A stretch of DNA of 64,000 bases from Sphingobacterium populi (GCF_001586775.1 NZ_LQXS01000002.1:620001-684000), one strand, 5' to 3'; positions 1-10,262 are shown, counted from the first letter of the stretch. The notes: generated by a model from the sequence alone, not told the origin. Numbers and translations: made by a program.

Positions 1-2583
1 GCCGCACGTAATGCGATGGATTTATTGCAAGGTAAAGTTGCCGGTTTGCAAATCTCTCGAAGTGGTGGAAACCCAAATACTGGAGTAGGTATACAGCTTC
101 GTGGAGCTACATCAATTGCAGGAACTAATTCACCACTAATCGTTATTGACGGTATACCAGGTGGTAATCTTGATCTATTACAGCAAGAAGATATTGAGTC
201 GATGACTGTATTAAAAGACGGTTCTGCTGCTGCGATTTATGGTACACAAGCTAATGGAGGTGTTATCTTGGTAACTACCAAAAAAGGTGTTCCTGGAAAA
301 ACTAGGTTTGATTATGCTACTTATGTGAGTAAAGACATATTGCAGCGTGAGCCTGACTTTATGAATGCGGCAGAATACCGTCAAAAAATTGCAGAAGGAA
401 TTATTCCTGAAAGCCAAGATTTTGGTGCAAATGTTGACGCCATAGAACAATTGGTGCGTAGAAATAATGTAAGCCAGTATCATACGTTGGCTATATCTGG
501 AGGTGGAGAAAACAACAGTTTTCGTGCAAGTACTTACTTTAGAGATTTACAAAGTATTGCAAAAGAAAACGGTCGTCAAGAATATGGTGTGCGCGCCAAC
601 TTCAACGGCAGAGGCTTAGATAACAAATTGACAACGCAAGTGGACTTTGCGACCAACTTTGGTGAATTTAATTTGCTAGGTGGTGGTAGTACTAATGCTA
701 ATGATTTGCGTGCTGGCGGTCCTTGGTTATGGGCTTACTCACGTAATCCTACATTGCCAATTCGTAATGAAGATGGCAGTTGGTTTTATGACCAAACGAG
801 TACTAATGAGGTTGCTCGTTTGTATGAGCAGACTAACAGACGTCAACAACAAACTACCACCATCTCTGGTACTGTTGGCTACGAGATTATGCAAGATTTG
901 AAATTTAATGTTTTTGGATCAGTGCAACGTAACGGATGGAATGATGGTGCTTACGCAAGCCTTGCATCAGAACCTTCGTTCAAGAATGATCGTGGTCTGT
1001 TAGGTAATGCTTACCAATCTTCTCGTTTAGAGTATAGATATGCCTTTGAACCGACGATCTCCTTCAACCGCATGATCAATGACGTACATTCGGTAAATGC
1101 CGTAGCTGGTTACAGTTATCGTTATGATGTGAATCAGGGATTTGATGCAAGAAACTTGGGATTTCAAAATGATGTGTTTCAGGAAAATAATTTAAACGCA
1201 GGTAACGCTTTAACTCAGGGCTTTGCTTCTATGGGAAGTTATAAGAACGACAATAAAGTTATTGGTTTCCTAGGTCGTTTAATCTATTCTTACGATGGCA
1301 AATATAGCTTCCAAGGAACATACCGTAGAGATGGTTCTACGCGCTTTGGTCGCAATAACAAATGGGGTAACTTTGGTGCTTTAGGTGCCGCTTGGAATAT
1401 TTCTCAAGAAGATTTCATGCAAGAGGTTTCTTGGGTGAATGACTTGAAATTACGTGCAAGTTATGGTGTGACAGGAAATCAGGATATTGCCAACTATATG
1501 TCCTTAGTGACGCTAGGTACGGGTAATAATTATATCTACCCAGATAATGTTTGGCGCCAGACGTACGGTCCAAATAGAAACCCAAATCCAAACCTACGCT
1601 GGGAAACGAAGGTAGAGACCAATATTGGTGTTGACTTTTCATTGTTAGAAGGACGCGTAGGTGGTGCTATCGATGTGTATCGTCGTGATACGAGAGATCT
1701 TTTAGGATCATATACATCCCAGCAACCATCATTGATTTTGGATAATATCTTTACTAACGTAGGAACAATCTCATCTAAGGGTATCGAACTTACCTTAAAT
1801 CTTGTCCCGGTACGCACGCAAGAAGTAACATGGTCTGTTGATATTATTGGTAGTAGTAATAGAAACCGCTTAACTTCGTTCTCTAACGATACCTATAAAG
1901 CAGATTCAAGAACTTTTGGAAACATCGGTGGCTTTGGTGCACTAGGTGACGCTATTCGTACTTTCGAAGGCTCTAGAATAGGCGATTTCTATGGCAAACG
2001 TTTTGCAGGTTTTGATGAAACTGGTAACTGGTTATTCTTCAACAAAGCAGGTGAAGTTGTTCCTCAGGCGCAATTGAATCAAAGTACCGTCGATATGGCG
2101 AATACTGATTTGGCTATTCTTGGTAATGCATTACCTAAATATTACCTTTCCTTTAACTCAGTCGTAGCCTATAAGAATTTCGATTTGAGAGCATTTTTCC
2201 GCGGTCGCTTCGATTACGATATCTTGAATACCTTACAGATGTCCTACGGTAACCGTGTAACACTACCAGGAAACGTACTAAATGATGCATTTGATCGTCA
2301 TGCGGAACAAAATGGTGGCTATGTATATTCTGATTATTACTTAGAAAGAGGTTCACATTTCAAACTAGATGAAGTCACTTTGGGCTACACATTTAAGTTG
2401 AACAATGAGCGTATTCGTAATCTTCGCGTGTATGCTACTGGAACCAACTTAGCGTTGTTTACTAAATATACGGGTAATGATCCAGATTTTATTAAAGATA
2501 CAGGCCTCGATCCAGGTATTGATAACAGAGGTATATTTCCAAATACGAGATCATTCTTATTTGGTTTAAACATTGGATTCTAA
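1..2583 (+). CDS. SusC-family TonB-dependent outer membrane transporter, 5' end outside window
   Basis: The reading frame is open from base 1, so the N-terminus (signal peptide, carboxypeptidase-like domain, start of plug) lies upstream; the first ATG at 16 is internal. What is seen begins in the plug domain with DLLQGKVAGLQISR, the VIDGIPGG segment and the SusC-typical VLKDGSAAAIYGTQANGG motif, followed by the beta-barrel and a C-terminus ending in aromatic residues (LFGLNIGF). SusC proteins import oligosaccharides or peptides across the outer membrane using TonB energy, with a SusD lipoprotein as lid. The SusD gene follows 34 bp downstream, so the two form an operon. The substrate cannot be read from the sequence, because no enzyme gene of this locus is inside the window. 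Confidence 0.95.
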   Translation, partial: AARNAMDLLQGKVAGLQISRSGGNPNTGVGIQLRGATSIAGTNSPLIVIDGIPGGNLDLLQQEDIESMTVLKDGSAAAIYGTQANGGVILVTTKKGVPGKTRFDYATYVSKDILQREPDFMNAAEYRQKIAEGIIPESQDFGANVDAIEQLVRRNNVSQYHTLAISGGGENNSFRASTYFRDLQSIAKENGRQEYGVRANFNGRGLDNKLTTQVDFATNFGEFNLLGGGSTNANDLRAGGPWLWAYSRNPTLPIRNEDGSWFYDQTSTNEVARLYEQTNRRQQQTTTISGTVGYEIMQDLKFNVFGSVQRNGWNDGAYASLASEPSFKNDRGLLGNAYQSSRLEYRYAFEPTISFNRMINDVHSVNAVAGYSYRYDVNQGFDARNLGFQNDVFQENNLNAGNALTQGFASMGSYKNDNKVIGFLGRLIYSYDGKYSFQGTYRRDGSTRFGRNNKWGNFGALGAAWNISQEDFMQEVSWVNDLKLRASYGVTGNQDIANYMSLVTLGTGNNYIYPDNVWRQTYGPNRNPNPNLRWETKVETNIGVDFSLLEGRVGGAIDVYRRDTRDLLGSYTSQQPSLILDNIFTNVGTISSKGIELTLNLVPVRTQEVTWSVDIIGSSNRNRLTSFSNDTYKADSRTFGNIGGFGALGDAIRTFEGSRIGDFYGKRFAGFDETGNWLFFNKAGEVVPQAQLNQSTVDMANTDLAILGNALPKYYLSFNSVVAYKNFDLRAFFRGRFDYDILNTLQMSYGNRVTLPGNVLNDAFDRHAEQNGGYVYSDYYLERGSHFKLDEVTLGYTFKLNNERIRNLRVYATGTNLALFTKYTGNDPDFIKDTGLDPGIDNRGIFPNTRSFLFGLNIGF

Positions 2584-2617
2584 GCAGTAAGTGTTTTTGC
2601 TTTAACATCACATTATT

Positions 2618-4270
2618 ATGAGAAAAGAACTGAAAAAATGGGTATATGCAATGGGGATGGTTACCGCTTTATCTACCATGAGTGCATGTACAGATCTTGA
2701 AGAAACGGTATACGATCAGCTGATTACCGATAATTATTATAACAATAAAATGGAGACGCTATCGGCAGTTCTCCGTCCTTATACGCATGCTAACGCTTGG
2801 GCTACCCCAGGACAAAATGGTTGGTGGCGTTTAAGTGAATATTCTGCTGATCAATTGGCTTGGCCACAAAAAGGTAGACACGGGCTAGATGGTGGAAACT
2901 GGATTCGTCTTCACGGTCATACTTGGACGCCTGACGAAGATACAGTTCGGGACGCATGGCGTCTGATGTTTTGGGGGATGGGTCTCTGTACTGACCCGAT
3001 TGAGAACTTAGAGCGTCGCGAAGCGTCAGCTATGGGTATTTCTGAAGAAGAAAAGGCCGCCTATATCGGTGAATTGAAATTGTTCCGCGCTTTCCATTAT
3101 CTAAAAATTATGGATCTGTGGGGTAATGTGCCTATCGTAACACAAGTAGGTATTCCTATCAATCCTGCTACGGCTTCTCGCACGGAAGTATTCAATTTTA
3201 TTGAAAAAGAAATCTTAGAAAACATCAACAATGTTCCTGTGCTTTCTACCGCGATGACTGGCCGTGTATCTCGTGCAGCAGGTTATGCGATGTTGGTTGA
3301 ATTATACTTGAACGCAGAAGTGTGGACAGGTACAGCTCGCTGGGATGACTGTATTGCAGCCGCGAACCAATTGATTAATGGTGCAGGTGGTGCGCAAAAT
3401 GGAACTATGGCTCTTGACGCGAATATTACCGATGCGTTTAGACCAGAAAACCATCTTTCGAAAGAGGTAATCATGTCGATAGCTTACGAATTCCAACGCT
3501 CAAATACGCAACCGCAGTGGACTGGTGACTTCTTCTACTTCAACCAACGTGATATCACCGGTGGTGGTCGTAATGGAAATAATGGATGTGTTGTTATTCC
3601 AGGTGTTTACACCACTTTCCAAGATGCTGATTTGCGTAAGCAAGAATGGTTACTAATTGGCCCTCAGATGAAATTTTCTGATCCTACACAACCAGTTCTC
3701 GGAGCGTCCGATGAATATCAGGGACTTCCGATTGTATTTGTTGACAATATTCGACTAAACTTACAAGCGGAGGCAAATGGCACTGACCCAGAGTTGTTGC
3801 CTTCTAATATGACGACAGGAGAGGGGAATAGTGGTGTGCGTTTTAATAAATACAAATTAGGGCACTTAGAGCATCCAAGCTATAACAGTACAGACTGGAA
3901 TGTGTACCGGTTGACGTGGGTTTATTTTGCCAAAGCTGAAGCAATTATGCGTCGCGCTGGTGGTGCTGCCAACCAAGAGGCGGTAGATCTAATCAATGCG
4001 TCTAAATCTCGTGCATATGCCGAAGCAGATCGTGCAGCGAACTTGTATACAACTGCAACATTAACGCTGAATGAGTTGCTTGCTGAGCGCGGTCGCGAGT
4101 TTATCTTTGAGGGATACCGTCGTCAAGATCTAATTCGTTTCGGTGTGTTCCACACCAATACATGGTGGGATCACCAACCATCTGATATCAATAAGACTTT
4201 GTTCCCGATTCCAAATAGACAACGAGTTCTAAATCCTAATTTGGATCAAAATCCGGGCTATCCACAATAG
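2618..4270 (+). CDS. SusD/RagB-family nutrient-binding outer membrane lipoprotein
   Basis: This 550-residue protein starts with a lipoprotein signal (lipobox TMSAC, Cys about residue 23). Its helical SusD repertoire includes a FRAFHYLKIMDLWGNVPIV segment, the typical ERGREFIFEGYRRQDLIRFG motif near residue 490 and the usual C-terminus with FPIPNRQRVLNPNLDQNPGY. SusD proteins sit on the cell surface on top of the SusC barrel and bind the glycan or peptide to be imported. The gene follows its SusC partner by 34 bp and is closed by a strong hairpin terminator. The substrate is unknown; some RagB-like members bind peptides. Confidence 0.95.
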   Translation: MRKELKKWVYAMGMVTALSTMSACTDLEETVYDQLITDNYYNNKMETLSAVLRPYTHANAWATPGQNGWWRLSEYSADQLAWPQKGRHGLDGGNWIRLHGHTWTPDEDTVRDAWRLMFWGMGLCTDPIENLERREASAMGISEEEKAAYIGELKLFRAFHYLKIMDLWGNVPIVTQVGIPINPATASRTEVFNFIEKEILENINNVPVLSTAMTGRVSRAAGYAMLVELYLNAEVWTGTARWDDCIAAANQLINGAGGAQNGTMALDANITDAFRPENHLSKEVIMSIAYEFQRSNTQPQWTGDFFYFNQRDITGGGRNGNNGCVVIPGVYTTFQDADLRKQEWLLIGPQMKFSDPTQPVLGASDEYQGLPIVFVDNIRLNLQAEANGTDPELLPSNMTTGEGNSGVRFNKYKLGHLEHPSYNSTDWNVYRLTWVYFAKAEAIMRRAGGAANQEAVDLINASKSRAYAEADRAANLYTTATLTLNELLAERGREFIFEGYRRQDLIRFGVFHTNTWWDHQPSDINKTLFPIPNRQRVLNPNLDQNPGYPQ

Positions 4271-4296
4271 CATTGTTTGTTCTTAAAATTGTGCTT

Positions 4297-4326
4297 AGGG
4301 CTTCCGATTACGGGAGCCCTTTTTTT
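4297..4326 (+). terminator. Rho-independent terminator of the first SusC/SusD operon
   Basis: The arms AGGGCTTCCG (4297-4306) and CGGGAGCCCT (4311-4320) form a 10-bp stem with one G-U pair and an ATTA loop, followed directly by a run of seven T. It lies 27 bp after the SusD stop codon. Confidence 0.9.
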
Positions 4327-4369
4327 GTGCCGATCCACGCAAATTCAATAATAAAAAACACAAAAACTA

Positions 4370-4400
4370 TTTAGACTTATTAAAAATAAAGATATATTTG
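4370..4400 (+). promoter_or_regulatory. Candidate Bacteroidota promoter, possibly iron-regulated
   Basis: TATATTTG (4393-4400) fits the Bacteroidota -7 box TAnnTTTG; TTTA (4370-4373) with 19-bp spacing is a near match to the -33 box TTTG. The stretch between them (TATTTAGACTT, then TTAAAAATA) is AT-rich and partly palindromic, like Fur operators of the phylum. That would suit a siderophore receptor, but Fur control is inference from context. Confidence 0.4.
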
Positions 4401-4417
4401 CTGACAAAATTTACCAT

Positions 4418-6646
4418 ATGAAGCTTTGTTTATCGATTATTACATTCGTATTGGCAACACAAGCACTTGTTGCACAATCTGCAAAATACCCTACCAGAAT
4501 GCGCGATACCAGCATCAGCCGCAAAGTGGAAGATGTTATTATTGAGGGATATGTTAAGAAAAACTCTCCAACCGTCAATCGTATGCCCCTTAAGGCAATT
4601 GAGAACTCGCAAGTGTTTTCTTCTATTGACCGCGTAGCACTAGAGAACCAACAGATTACTACAGTAGATGATGGTTTTAGAAATGTCGTTGGCTTGCAGA
4701 AAATGTGGAATGCAACCAATCGTGGTGGTGACGGTGGAGCGTATGTGAATCTGCGTGGCTTCGTCACCAATAACTCTTTGCGTGATGGGTATGTAGCTCC
4801 AGTTACTTCGATGATGGATGCCATTAACGTAGAGAAGATCGAAGTACTTAAAGGTCCATCTGCAACTTTATTCGGTACTGGACCAACTTCATATGGAGGT
4901 GTGATCAATCGTGTCACGAAGAAACCATATGAAGAATTTGGCGGTCAAGTTGCCATATTTGGAGGTAGCTTCAATCATTATCGTGCACAAGCAGATATAA
5001 ATACGCCGCTGAATAACGATAATTCGCTATTGTTTCGCTTAAACACCGCTTATACAAACACCGGAACCTTTCAAAAGGCTGATGCCAAAAACCAATTCTT
5101 CATATTGGCACCAAGTTTTACATGGCGTGTAAATGATCGTTTGGATATCAACTTAGAGTATGAGCATTTTGAGAATAAGGCGATCGGCGAGCAAAATGTA
5201 TTCTTTTGGTTTCCGCCATCCCAGCTTGGCTACCGCAATATGCGCGAATTAGTAGATGATACGGGCATGCAATACAGAGAATCTTATATTGGTGATGGAT
5301 TATACAATACTGGTCGTACAAGTAATTTATTTGCCACTGCACATTATCAAATCTCTGAGCGTATCCTATCTACAACTGCTATAAACAAAGCGTACAACAA
5401 GTCGGATGGTCGCAACCCATTTTTCTATGTCGGCCGAATGAACCTTTTTGAGAATACTGGTTCGGTTGGGTTACATCAAGCAGATCAGTCTACAATTAAT
5501 AGCCATCAGGATATCTTTCAGATCCAACAGAATTTTAATTTTGACGGACAGGTTGGTGCCATGCGCAATAGATTGGTTGTCGGTGGCGACTACATGCGAA
5601 CCAATAATCGCCAGATGTTTCTTTCTGCTTCAACTATTCAGTTCGTACCATTTGTAGGGGGCAATTATTCTACATTTGATGCTAATTTAGTGGATGCTTA
5701 TTACCAGAACTTAAAAGATCAAGGAAGCTATGATGCAGCTACATTTCCATTGATCGATGATAAGGATACCTATAGCTTTTACGCGTCTAATGTGCTGACC
5801 GTTTTGCCTGGTTTAAATGTGATGGCAGCTTTGCGTTACGAGACAAATCATTTTTTAGGGGGCAATTCCTATAATACACCTACCGAACCTTACAAACAAT
5901 CTGGCTGGTCGCCAAAATTCGGCGCCGTCTACGAGATCGTGAAAGACAAATTTTCTGTTTTTGGTAATTACCAAAACAGTTTCACCTCCAACGGTTACTT
6001 TTTCACCGACGTATCGGGCGCGGTCGCATTGTCAAAACCCGAAACCGCGAATCAATGGGAAGGCGGTTTCAAGGCAGATTTGCTAAATGGCCGTGTGAAT
6101 GCTTCTTTGAGTTATTATGATATCACCGTTCAAAACTCGATACAATCTACCGGTATTTCTATTCCAGGTACCTTTAATTTTGTGCAAAATCAATTGGGCG
6201 AACGTATTAGTAGAGGCGTAGAATTAGAAGTGAATGCCTATCTCGTGAAAGGCTTTACCGTCATTGGCGGTGTGAGCTATAATGATTCGCGCATCACCGA
6301 AACTTCGGACGCGAGTATTTCGGGCAGACGCCCAACGACAGGAGCGGCACCGTGGCAAGCAAACTTCTATGCAAACTACAACTTCTTAGATGGTACGCTG
6401 AAGGGATTGGCATTTGGCTTTGGTGGCAATCATGTAGGTGCCATTCCGATTTTTAACACCACTACGGATGTATTCGAGTTGCCAAAATATACGGTTTTGA
6501 ACGCAAATGCCTATTACGACTACAAGCAATTCCGTTTTGGAGTACGAATGGATAATCTGGCGAATGAACAATACTGGATTGGGTACAGTACTGCCAATGC
6601 GCAGCCATCAAGAAATATCATCGGTAATGTGACGTACCGCTTTTAG
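4418..6646 (+). CDS. TonB-dependent siderophore receptor
   Basis: This 742-residue outer membrane receptor has a Sec signal peptide (cleavage near ALVAQ-SA). A plug domain (about 45-170) contains VNLRGFVTNNSLRDGY and VEKIEVLKGPSATLFGTGPTSYGG, the TonB-siderophore receptor signature, and a 22-strand barrel ends in the aromatic C-terminus GNVTYRF. Unlike SusC it has no carboxypeptidase-regulatory domain and no SusD partner. It resembles ferrichrome/ferrioxamine-type receptors (FhuA/FhuE/FpvA group), which import ferric siderophores using TonB-ExbBD. The PepSY membrane gene 38 bp downstream supports an iron role, since such pairs are common. The exact siderophore cannot be predicted. Confidence 0.9.
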   Translation: MKLCLSIITFVLATQALVAQSAKYPTRMRDTSISRKVEDVIIEGYVKKNSPTVNRMPLKAIENSQVFSSIDRVALENQQITTVDDGFRNVVGLQKMWNATNRGGDGGAYVNLRGFVTNNSLRDGYVAPVTSMMDAINVEKIEVLKGPSATLFGTGPTSYGGVINRVTKKPYEEFGGQVAIFGGSFNHYRAQADINTPLNNDNSLLFRLNTAYTNTGTFQKADAKNQFFILAPSFTWRVNDRLDINLEYEHFENKAIGEQNVFFWFPPSQLGYRNMRELVDDTGMQYRESYIGDGLYNTGRTSNLFATAHYQISERILSTTAINKAYNKSDGRNPFFYVGRMNLFENTGSVGLHQADQSTINSHQDIFQIQQNFNFDGQVGAMRNRLVVGGDYMRTNNRQMFLSASTIQFVPFVGGNYSTFDANLVDAYYQNLKDQGSYDAATFPLIDDKDTYSFYASNVLTVLPGLNVMAALRYETNHFLGGNSYNTPTEPYKQSGWSPKFGAVYEIVKDKFSVFGNYQNSFTSNGYFFTDVSGAVALSKPETANQWEGGFKADLLNGRVNASLSYYDITVQNSIQSTGISIPGTFNFVQNQLGERISRGVELEVNAYLVKGFTVIGGVSYNDSRITETSDASISGRRPTTGAAPWQANFYANYNFLDGTLKGLAFGFGGNHVGAIPIFNTTTDVFELPKYTVLNANAYYDYKQFRFGVRMDNLANEQYWIGYSTANAQPSRNIIGNVTYRF

Positions 6647-6684
6647 CATAGCCATATCGTAGATTTATCAAAATAGTAGGAGAG

Positions 6685-7878
6685 ATGCCGGTTACAAAAA
6701 AGAAGAATAAATCGTTTTTAAAACATTGGTTTGGCAAATTACACTTGTGGTTTGGCCTTGCCGTGGGCATACCTGTGGTCATCATTTCGATCACAGGTGC
6801 TTTGTATGTTTTTAAAGATGAGTTTGAAAATCTCACCCGTAAAGATGTACTGTACCATCACGAACCAAATAGTGATTCGAAAGAATTAATTCCGATTTCT
6901 GTATTGGCTAAGCAGGTTGAAAAAGCTGTGCCGGAAGAATATCCGCTACATTGGGTAAATGTGCCAATTGATCCGGCGATGTCTTACCAATATTATTACT
7001 ACGAGCGAAATCCCGATGCATGGCATTACTTTGATGAAGTGGTAATCTATAAACTTATCTATGTAAATCCCTACTCGGGAGAAGTGCTTCGCGTGTACGA
7101 CGAGAAGATGGGTTTCTTTAACATCGTCAAGATGATCCATTTTAGTTTTCTGCTACAATCCGATTGGGGTAAATATGTAGTCGGCATACCTGTATGTTTA
7201 TTCGTGTTTATGCTCATTTCAGGTATTGTACTATGGTGGCCACGCAATAAAGCAGGTAGAAAGCAACGTTTTCAATTTGTTTGGAAGAAAAAAACAAAAT
7301 CCAAGCGTAAGAACTACGATCTGCATAGTATTCTGGGATTTTATGGGTCTATTTTCGCGCTGATCTTTTCGGTTACAGGCTTATTCTATTGTTTTTTTGT
7401 CATACAAGCATTTGTTTATGTGGTGTTTTCTGGTGGGGAGACGGTGTATCCCGATCATTCGCACATCACGACTACGGCGCCAGCAGCTTTACGTACTGAA
7501 TATACTTTAGATTCGATTGCCAATCAAGTAAAACGACTTTATCCAGAAAGTTATGGCTTTGCCTTAGATTTGGGAGATGAGCATTTGGATGAGCACGAAC
7601 ACCCTAATTTTGAGGTATACGTCAAACATCTCTCGTATTCCTACCACAAGATGAGCCAGCTGATATTTGACGAACATTCTGCTGAATTGTTGCATACACA
7701 TGATTATAAAGACAAGAACTTAGGTGAGCGAATGGTTGGTGCGAACTATGATATTCATGTTGGTTCTATCTTTAACCTGCCGACGAAGATTATTGCCTTT
7801 TTAGTGAGTTTGATATGCGCATCCTTGCCCGTTACCGGATTTATGATCTGGTATGGTCGAAAAAATAAGCGTATTTGA
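6685..7878 (+). CDS. PepSY-associated transmembrane protein (iron uptake-associated)
   Basis: This 397-residue inner membrane protein starts with a basic stretch and a first membrane helix (about 18-38, KLHLWFGLAVGIPVVIISITG is the family hallmark). A periplasmic PepSY region follows, then helices near 165-185, 215-240 and 365-385, and a short basic tail. The family (PepSY_TM, PF03929) is repeatedly found next to TonB siderophore receptors, and some members reduce ferric siderophores in the periplasm; that activity is not proven here. It follows the receptor gene closely on the same strand and so is probably co-transcribed and iron-regulated. Confidence 0.85.
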   Translation: MPVTKKKNKSFLKHWFGKLHLWFGLAVGIPVVIISITGALYVFKDEFENLTRKDVLYHHEPNSDSKELIPISVLAKQVEKAVPEEYPLHWVNVPIDPAMSYQYYYYERNPDAWHYFDEVVIYKLIYVNPYSGEVLRVYDEKMGFFNIVKMIHFSFLLQSDWGKYVVGIPVCLFVFMLISGIVLWWPRNKAGRKQRFQFVWKKKTKSKRKNYDLHSILGFYGSIFALIFSVTGLFYCFFVIQAFVYVVFSGGETVYPDHSHITTTAPAALRTEYTLDSIANQVKRLYPESYGFALDLGDEHLDEHEHPNFEVYVKHLSYSYHKMSQLIFDEHSAELLHTHDYKDKNLGERMVGANYDIHVGSIFNLPTKIIAFLVSLICASLPVTGFMIWYGRKNKRI

Positions 7879-7883
7879 TTGTG

Positions 7884-7915
7884 AAAACGTTCCAAAAGGA
7901 CGTTTTTTATTTTTT
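7884..7915 (+). terminator. Rho-independent terminator after the PepSY gene
   Basis: AAAACGTTCC and GGACGTTTT pair around an AAAA loop with one bulged base, followed by TTTTATTTTTT. It lies just after the PepSY stop codon. The remaining roughly 260 bp up to the next start codon shows no gene and no riboswitch that I recognise. Confidence 0.7.
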
Positions 7916-8174
7916 GTATCTTTGTATCAATGAGGAAACACAAAATATACAATATCAACTATTGCTTATTTTATAAAATCAGAAAAACGTCGCGCAACAA
8001 CTCTTTGAAGATTCCTCCGTGCGTGGCGACACAGTATCGTTAACTTCCCAATAGCACGACGACTTTTATTCCTGTTCCATTACGACAAAATCGTTAATGA
8101 ATTTTGGAATTTTGCGGAAACCCTATCGGTCCGTCCAATTAATAATAAGCCCATCGGCTATTTTCAATTTATAG

Positions 8175-9425
8175 ATGATTATGAAAGAAGAAAGACCCAT
8201 TAAAATTAAGGTCGAAGATTTAGTATTGATTTTCGGAAAGCATAAAGATAATGCGCTGAAAATGTTAAATGAAGGCCATACCAAAAAGGAAATCCTAGTA
8301 AAAACCCAATGCACTGTAGGTATCAATAAGGCAAATTTTGAGATTTACGAAGGAGAATTTTTTGTTATCATGGGATTATCCGGTAGTGGAAAATCGACCT
8401 TACTACGTTGTCTAAATCGACTAATAGAGCCCACAGGTGGAAATATCTATGTCAATGGAAATGATGTGACCCGAAAGAATCATCAAGAACTATTGGACGT
8501 GCGCCGTACCGAAATGAGCATGGTATTCCAAAAATTCGGGTTGCTACCACATCGTAGCGTACTAGACAATGTGGCATTTGGCTTAGAGATAAGAGGCGAA
8601 GAGCTAGACGTAAGAACGAAGAAAGCTCAGCAAGCGATTGACACCGTCGGCTTGCAAGGTTTTGAGCAACAATCTCCGGCGCAGCTGTCCGGTGGTATGC
8701 AGCAGCGTGTTGGCTTGGCGCGCGCACTTACCAATGATCCAGAGGTACTGTTAATGGATGAGGCTTTCTCCGCACTTGATCCATTAATCAAAACCGAGAT
8801 GCAAGATGAATTAATCAGCTTACAAAACAAACTTCGTAAAACCGTCATATTTGTCACACATGATCTCGATGAAGCCATTAAGCTGGGCGATCGTATTGTG
8901 ATCATGAAAGATGGCATAATTGAGCAGATTGGTACTGCCGAAGAAATACTAACCAATCCGGCTACGCCGTATGTCGAAGCCTTTGTAGAAAAAGTAGATC
9001 GCAAGACCATCATTACAGCGGGCTCCCTGATGCATCGCAAACCGACGACAGTACGCTTTGGGAAAGATGGACCCGAAGGGACGTTGCGAAAAATGCGAAG
9101 TACAGGATTAGATGTGTTACCCGTGGTCGATGATAATCAGACTTTTTTAGGATTTGTATGGGTAAATGATGCTGTATTATGTGCGAAACGAAAAGAGCCG
9201 ACTGTAGCCAGTATTCTAAAGAAAGACGTGCCGACTGTCACTACAGAAGTGACTGTGGAAGAAATGTTGCCTTTGATCACTGCGACACGCTCGCCTATTG
9301 CCGTCACTGATAAAGATAGTGGTGTATTGCTAGGTATCGTGTCCCAAAACTCGGTCGTGATTGAAGCCACACGCTTCAACGAGCAAGAGATAACAGAATT
9401 GAAAGAAAACGCCAACCACCAATAA
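8175..9425 (+). CDS. proV: Glycine betaine/proline-betaine ABC transporter ATP-binding protein with CBS domains
   Basis: This 416-residue ATPase has a Walker A GLSGSGKST (about 67-75), signature LSGGMQQRVGLARAL, Walker B VLLMDEAFSALDP and H-loop VTHDLDEA. About 130 residues of tandem CBS domains follow (from ITAGSLMHRKPTTV onward). The long N-terminal segment before the P-loop (KVEDLVLIFGKHKDNALKM) is specific to the OpuAA/ProV group. The protein powers uptake of compatible solutes at the inner membrane; the CBS pair senses ionic strength in homologues. ATG at 8181 (MKEE) is an equally possible start. The permease gene begins 3 bp after its stop, so the two are co-translated. Confidence 0.93.
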   Translation: MIMKEERPIKIKVEDLVLIFGKHKDNALKMLNEGHTKKEILVKTQCTVGINKANFEIYEGEFFVIMGLSGSGKSTLLRCLNRLIEPTGGNIYVNGNDVTRKNHQELLDVRRTEMSMVFQKFGLLPHRSVLDNVAFGLEIRGEELDVRTKKAQQAIDTVGLQGFEQQSPAQLSGGMQQRVGLARALTNDPEVLLMDEAFSALDPLIKTEMQDELISLQNKLRKTVIFVTHDLDEAIKLGDRIVIMKDGIIEQIGTAEEILTNPATPYVEAFVEKVDRKTIITAGSLMHRKPTTVRFGKDGPEGTLRKMRSTGLDVLPVVDDNQTFLGFVWVNDAVLCAKRKEPTVASILKKDVPTVTTEVTVEEMLPLITATRSPIAVTDKDSGVLLGIVSQNSVVIEATRFNEQEITELKENANHQ

Positions 9426-9428
9426 AAC

Positions 9429-10262
9429 ATGGAAAAAACAATAGATATAGGACAATACATTGCCATCGCGGTCAAATGGTTGATGGCTAATCTGCGACCG
9501 TTATTTGATTTTATAAAAACTTCTGGCAACGCTGGGATCGAAAGCATCGAATGGGTGTTGGTCAGTGTGCCATTTTTCATCACCATAGCTATATTTACTT
9601 ACGCAGCATGGCGCTACGCGAGCCGTGGAGTGGCCGTGTTTACCTTACTTGGTTTAGCACTTATTTATTTAATGGGATTTTGGGAAGAAACGATGCAAAC
9701 TTTGGCTTTGATTATATCATCGACGATAATCGCCTTAATCATCGCTATCCCATTAGGCATATGGTCGGCCAAGAATATGACGGCACATCGCGTGATTCGA
9801 CCATTGCTCGATTTGATGCAAACTATGCCGGCATTCGTTTACTTGATTCCGGCGGTGTTGTTTTTCAGTATCGGAAAACTTCCTGGCGCATTTGCCACCA
9901 TTATATTTGCTATGCCGCCAGCAGTGCGATTAACTGCTTTGGGCATCCAGCAAGTACCGGCTGATGTGTTGGAGGCTGCGCGCTCATTAGGTGCCACACA
10001 AAAACAGATTTTGTTCAAAGTCGAGCTACCGTTGGCATTGAAGACGATCTTGACGGGCGTGAATCAGACAATATTGTTATCGCTATCTATGGTGGTGATT
10101 GCTGGTATGATCGCAGCTGGCGGACTAGGAGAGAAGGTATTAGAAGGAATCAATAATCTCGATATTGGTTTAGGTTTTGAAAGTGGCTTATCCGTTGTCA
10201 TCCTAGCTATCGTTCTGGATCGCATCACGCAAGGCTTCGGTAATAAAATTAGTGTTAAATGA
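9429..10262 (+). CDS. proW: Glycine betaine/proline-betaine ABC transporter permease
   Basis: This 277-residue integral membrane protein has about six helices and the EAA loop ARSLGATQKQILFKVELPLA (about 185-204), which docks onto the ATPase. FYLIPAVLFF-like and AGMIAAGGLGEKVLEGI segments are typical of ProW/OpuAB. It forms the channel of the osmoprotectant importer. Its stop overlaps the start of the binding-protein gene by 4 bp (ATGA arrangement), evidence for a tightly coupled operon. Confidence 0.93.
   Translation: MEKTIDIGQYIAIAVKWLMANLRPLFDFIKTSGNAGIESIEWVLVSVPFFITIAIFTYAAWRYASRGVAVFTLLGLALIYLMGFWEETMQTLALIISSTIIALIIAIPLGIWSAKNMTAHRVIRPLLDLMQTMPAFVYLIPAVLFFSIGKLPGAFATIIFAMPPAVRLTALGIQQVPADVLEAARSLGATQKQILFKVELPLALKTILTGVNQTILLSLSMVVIAGMIAAGGLGEKVLEGINNLDIGLGFESGLSVVILAIVLDRITQGFGNKISVK

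Noticed and set aside
8960..9600. Long minus-strand ORFs opposite the betaine importer genes
   Set aside because: They are antisense to clear ABC ATPase, CBS and permease coding sequence.
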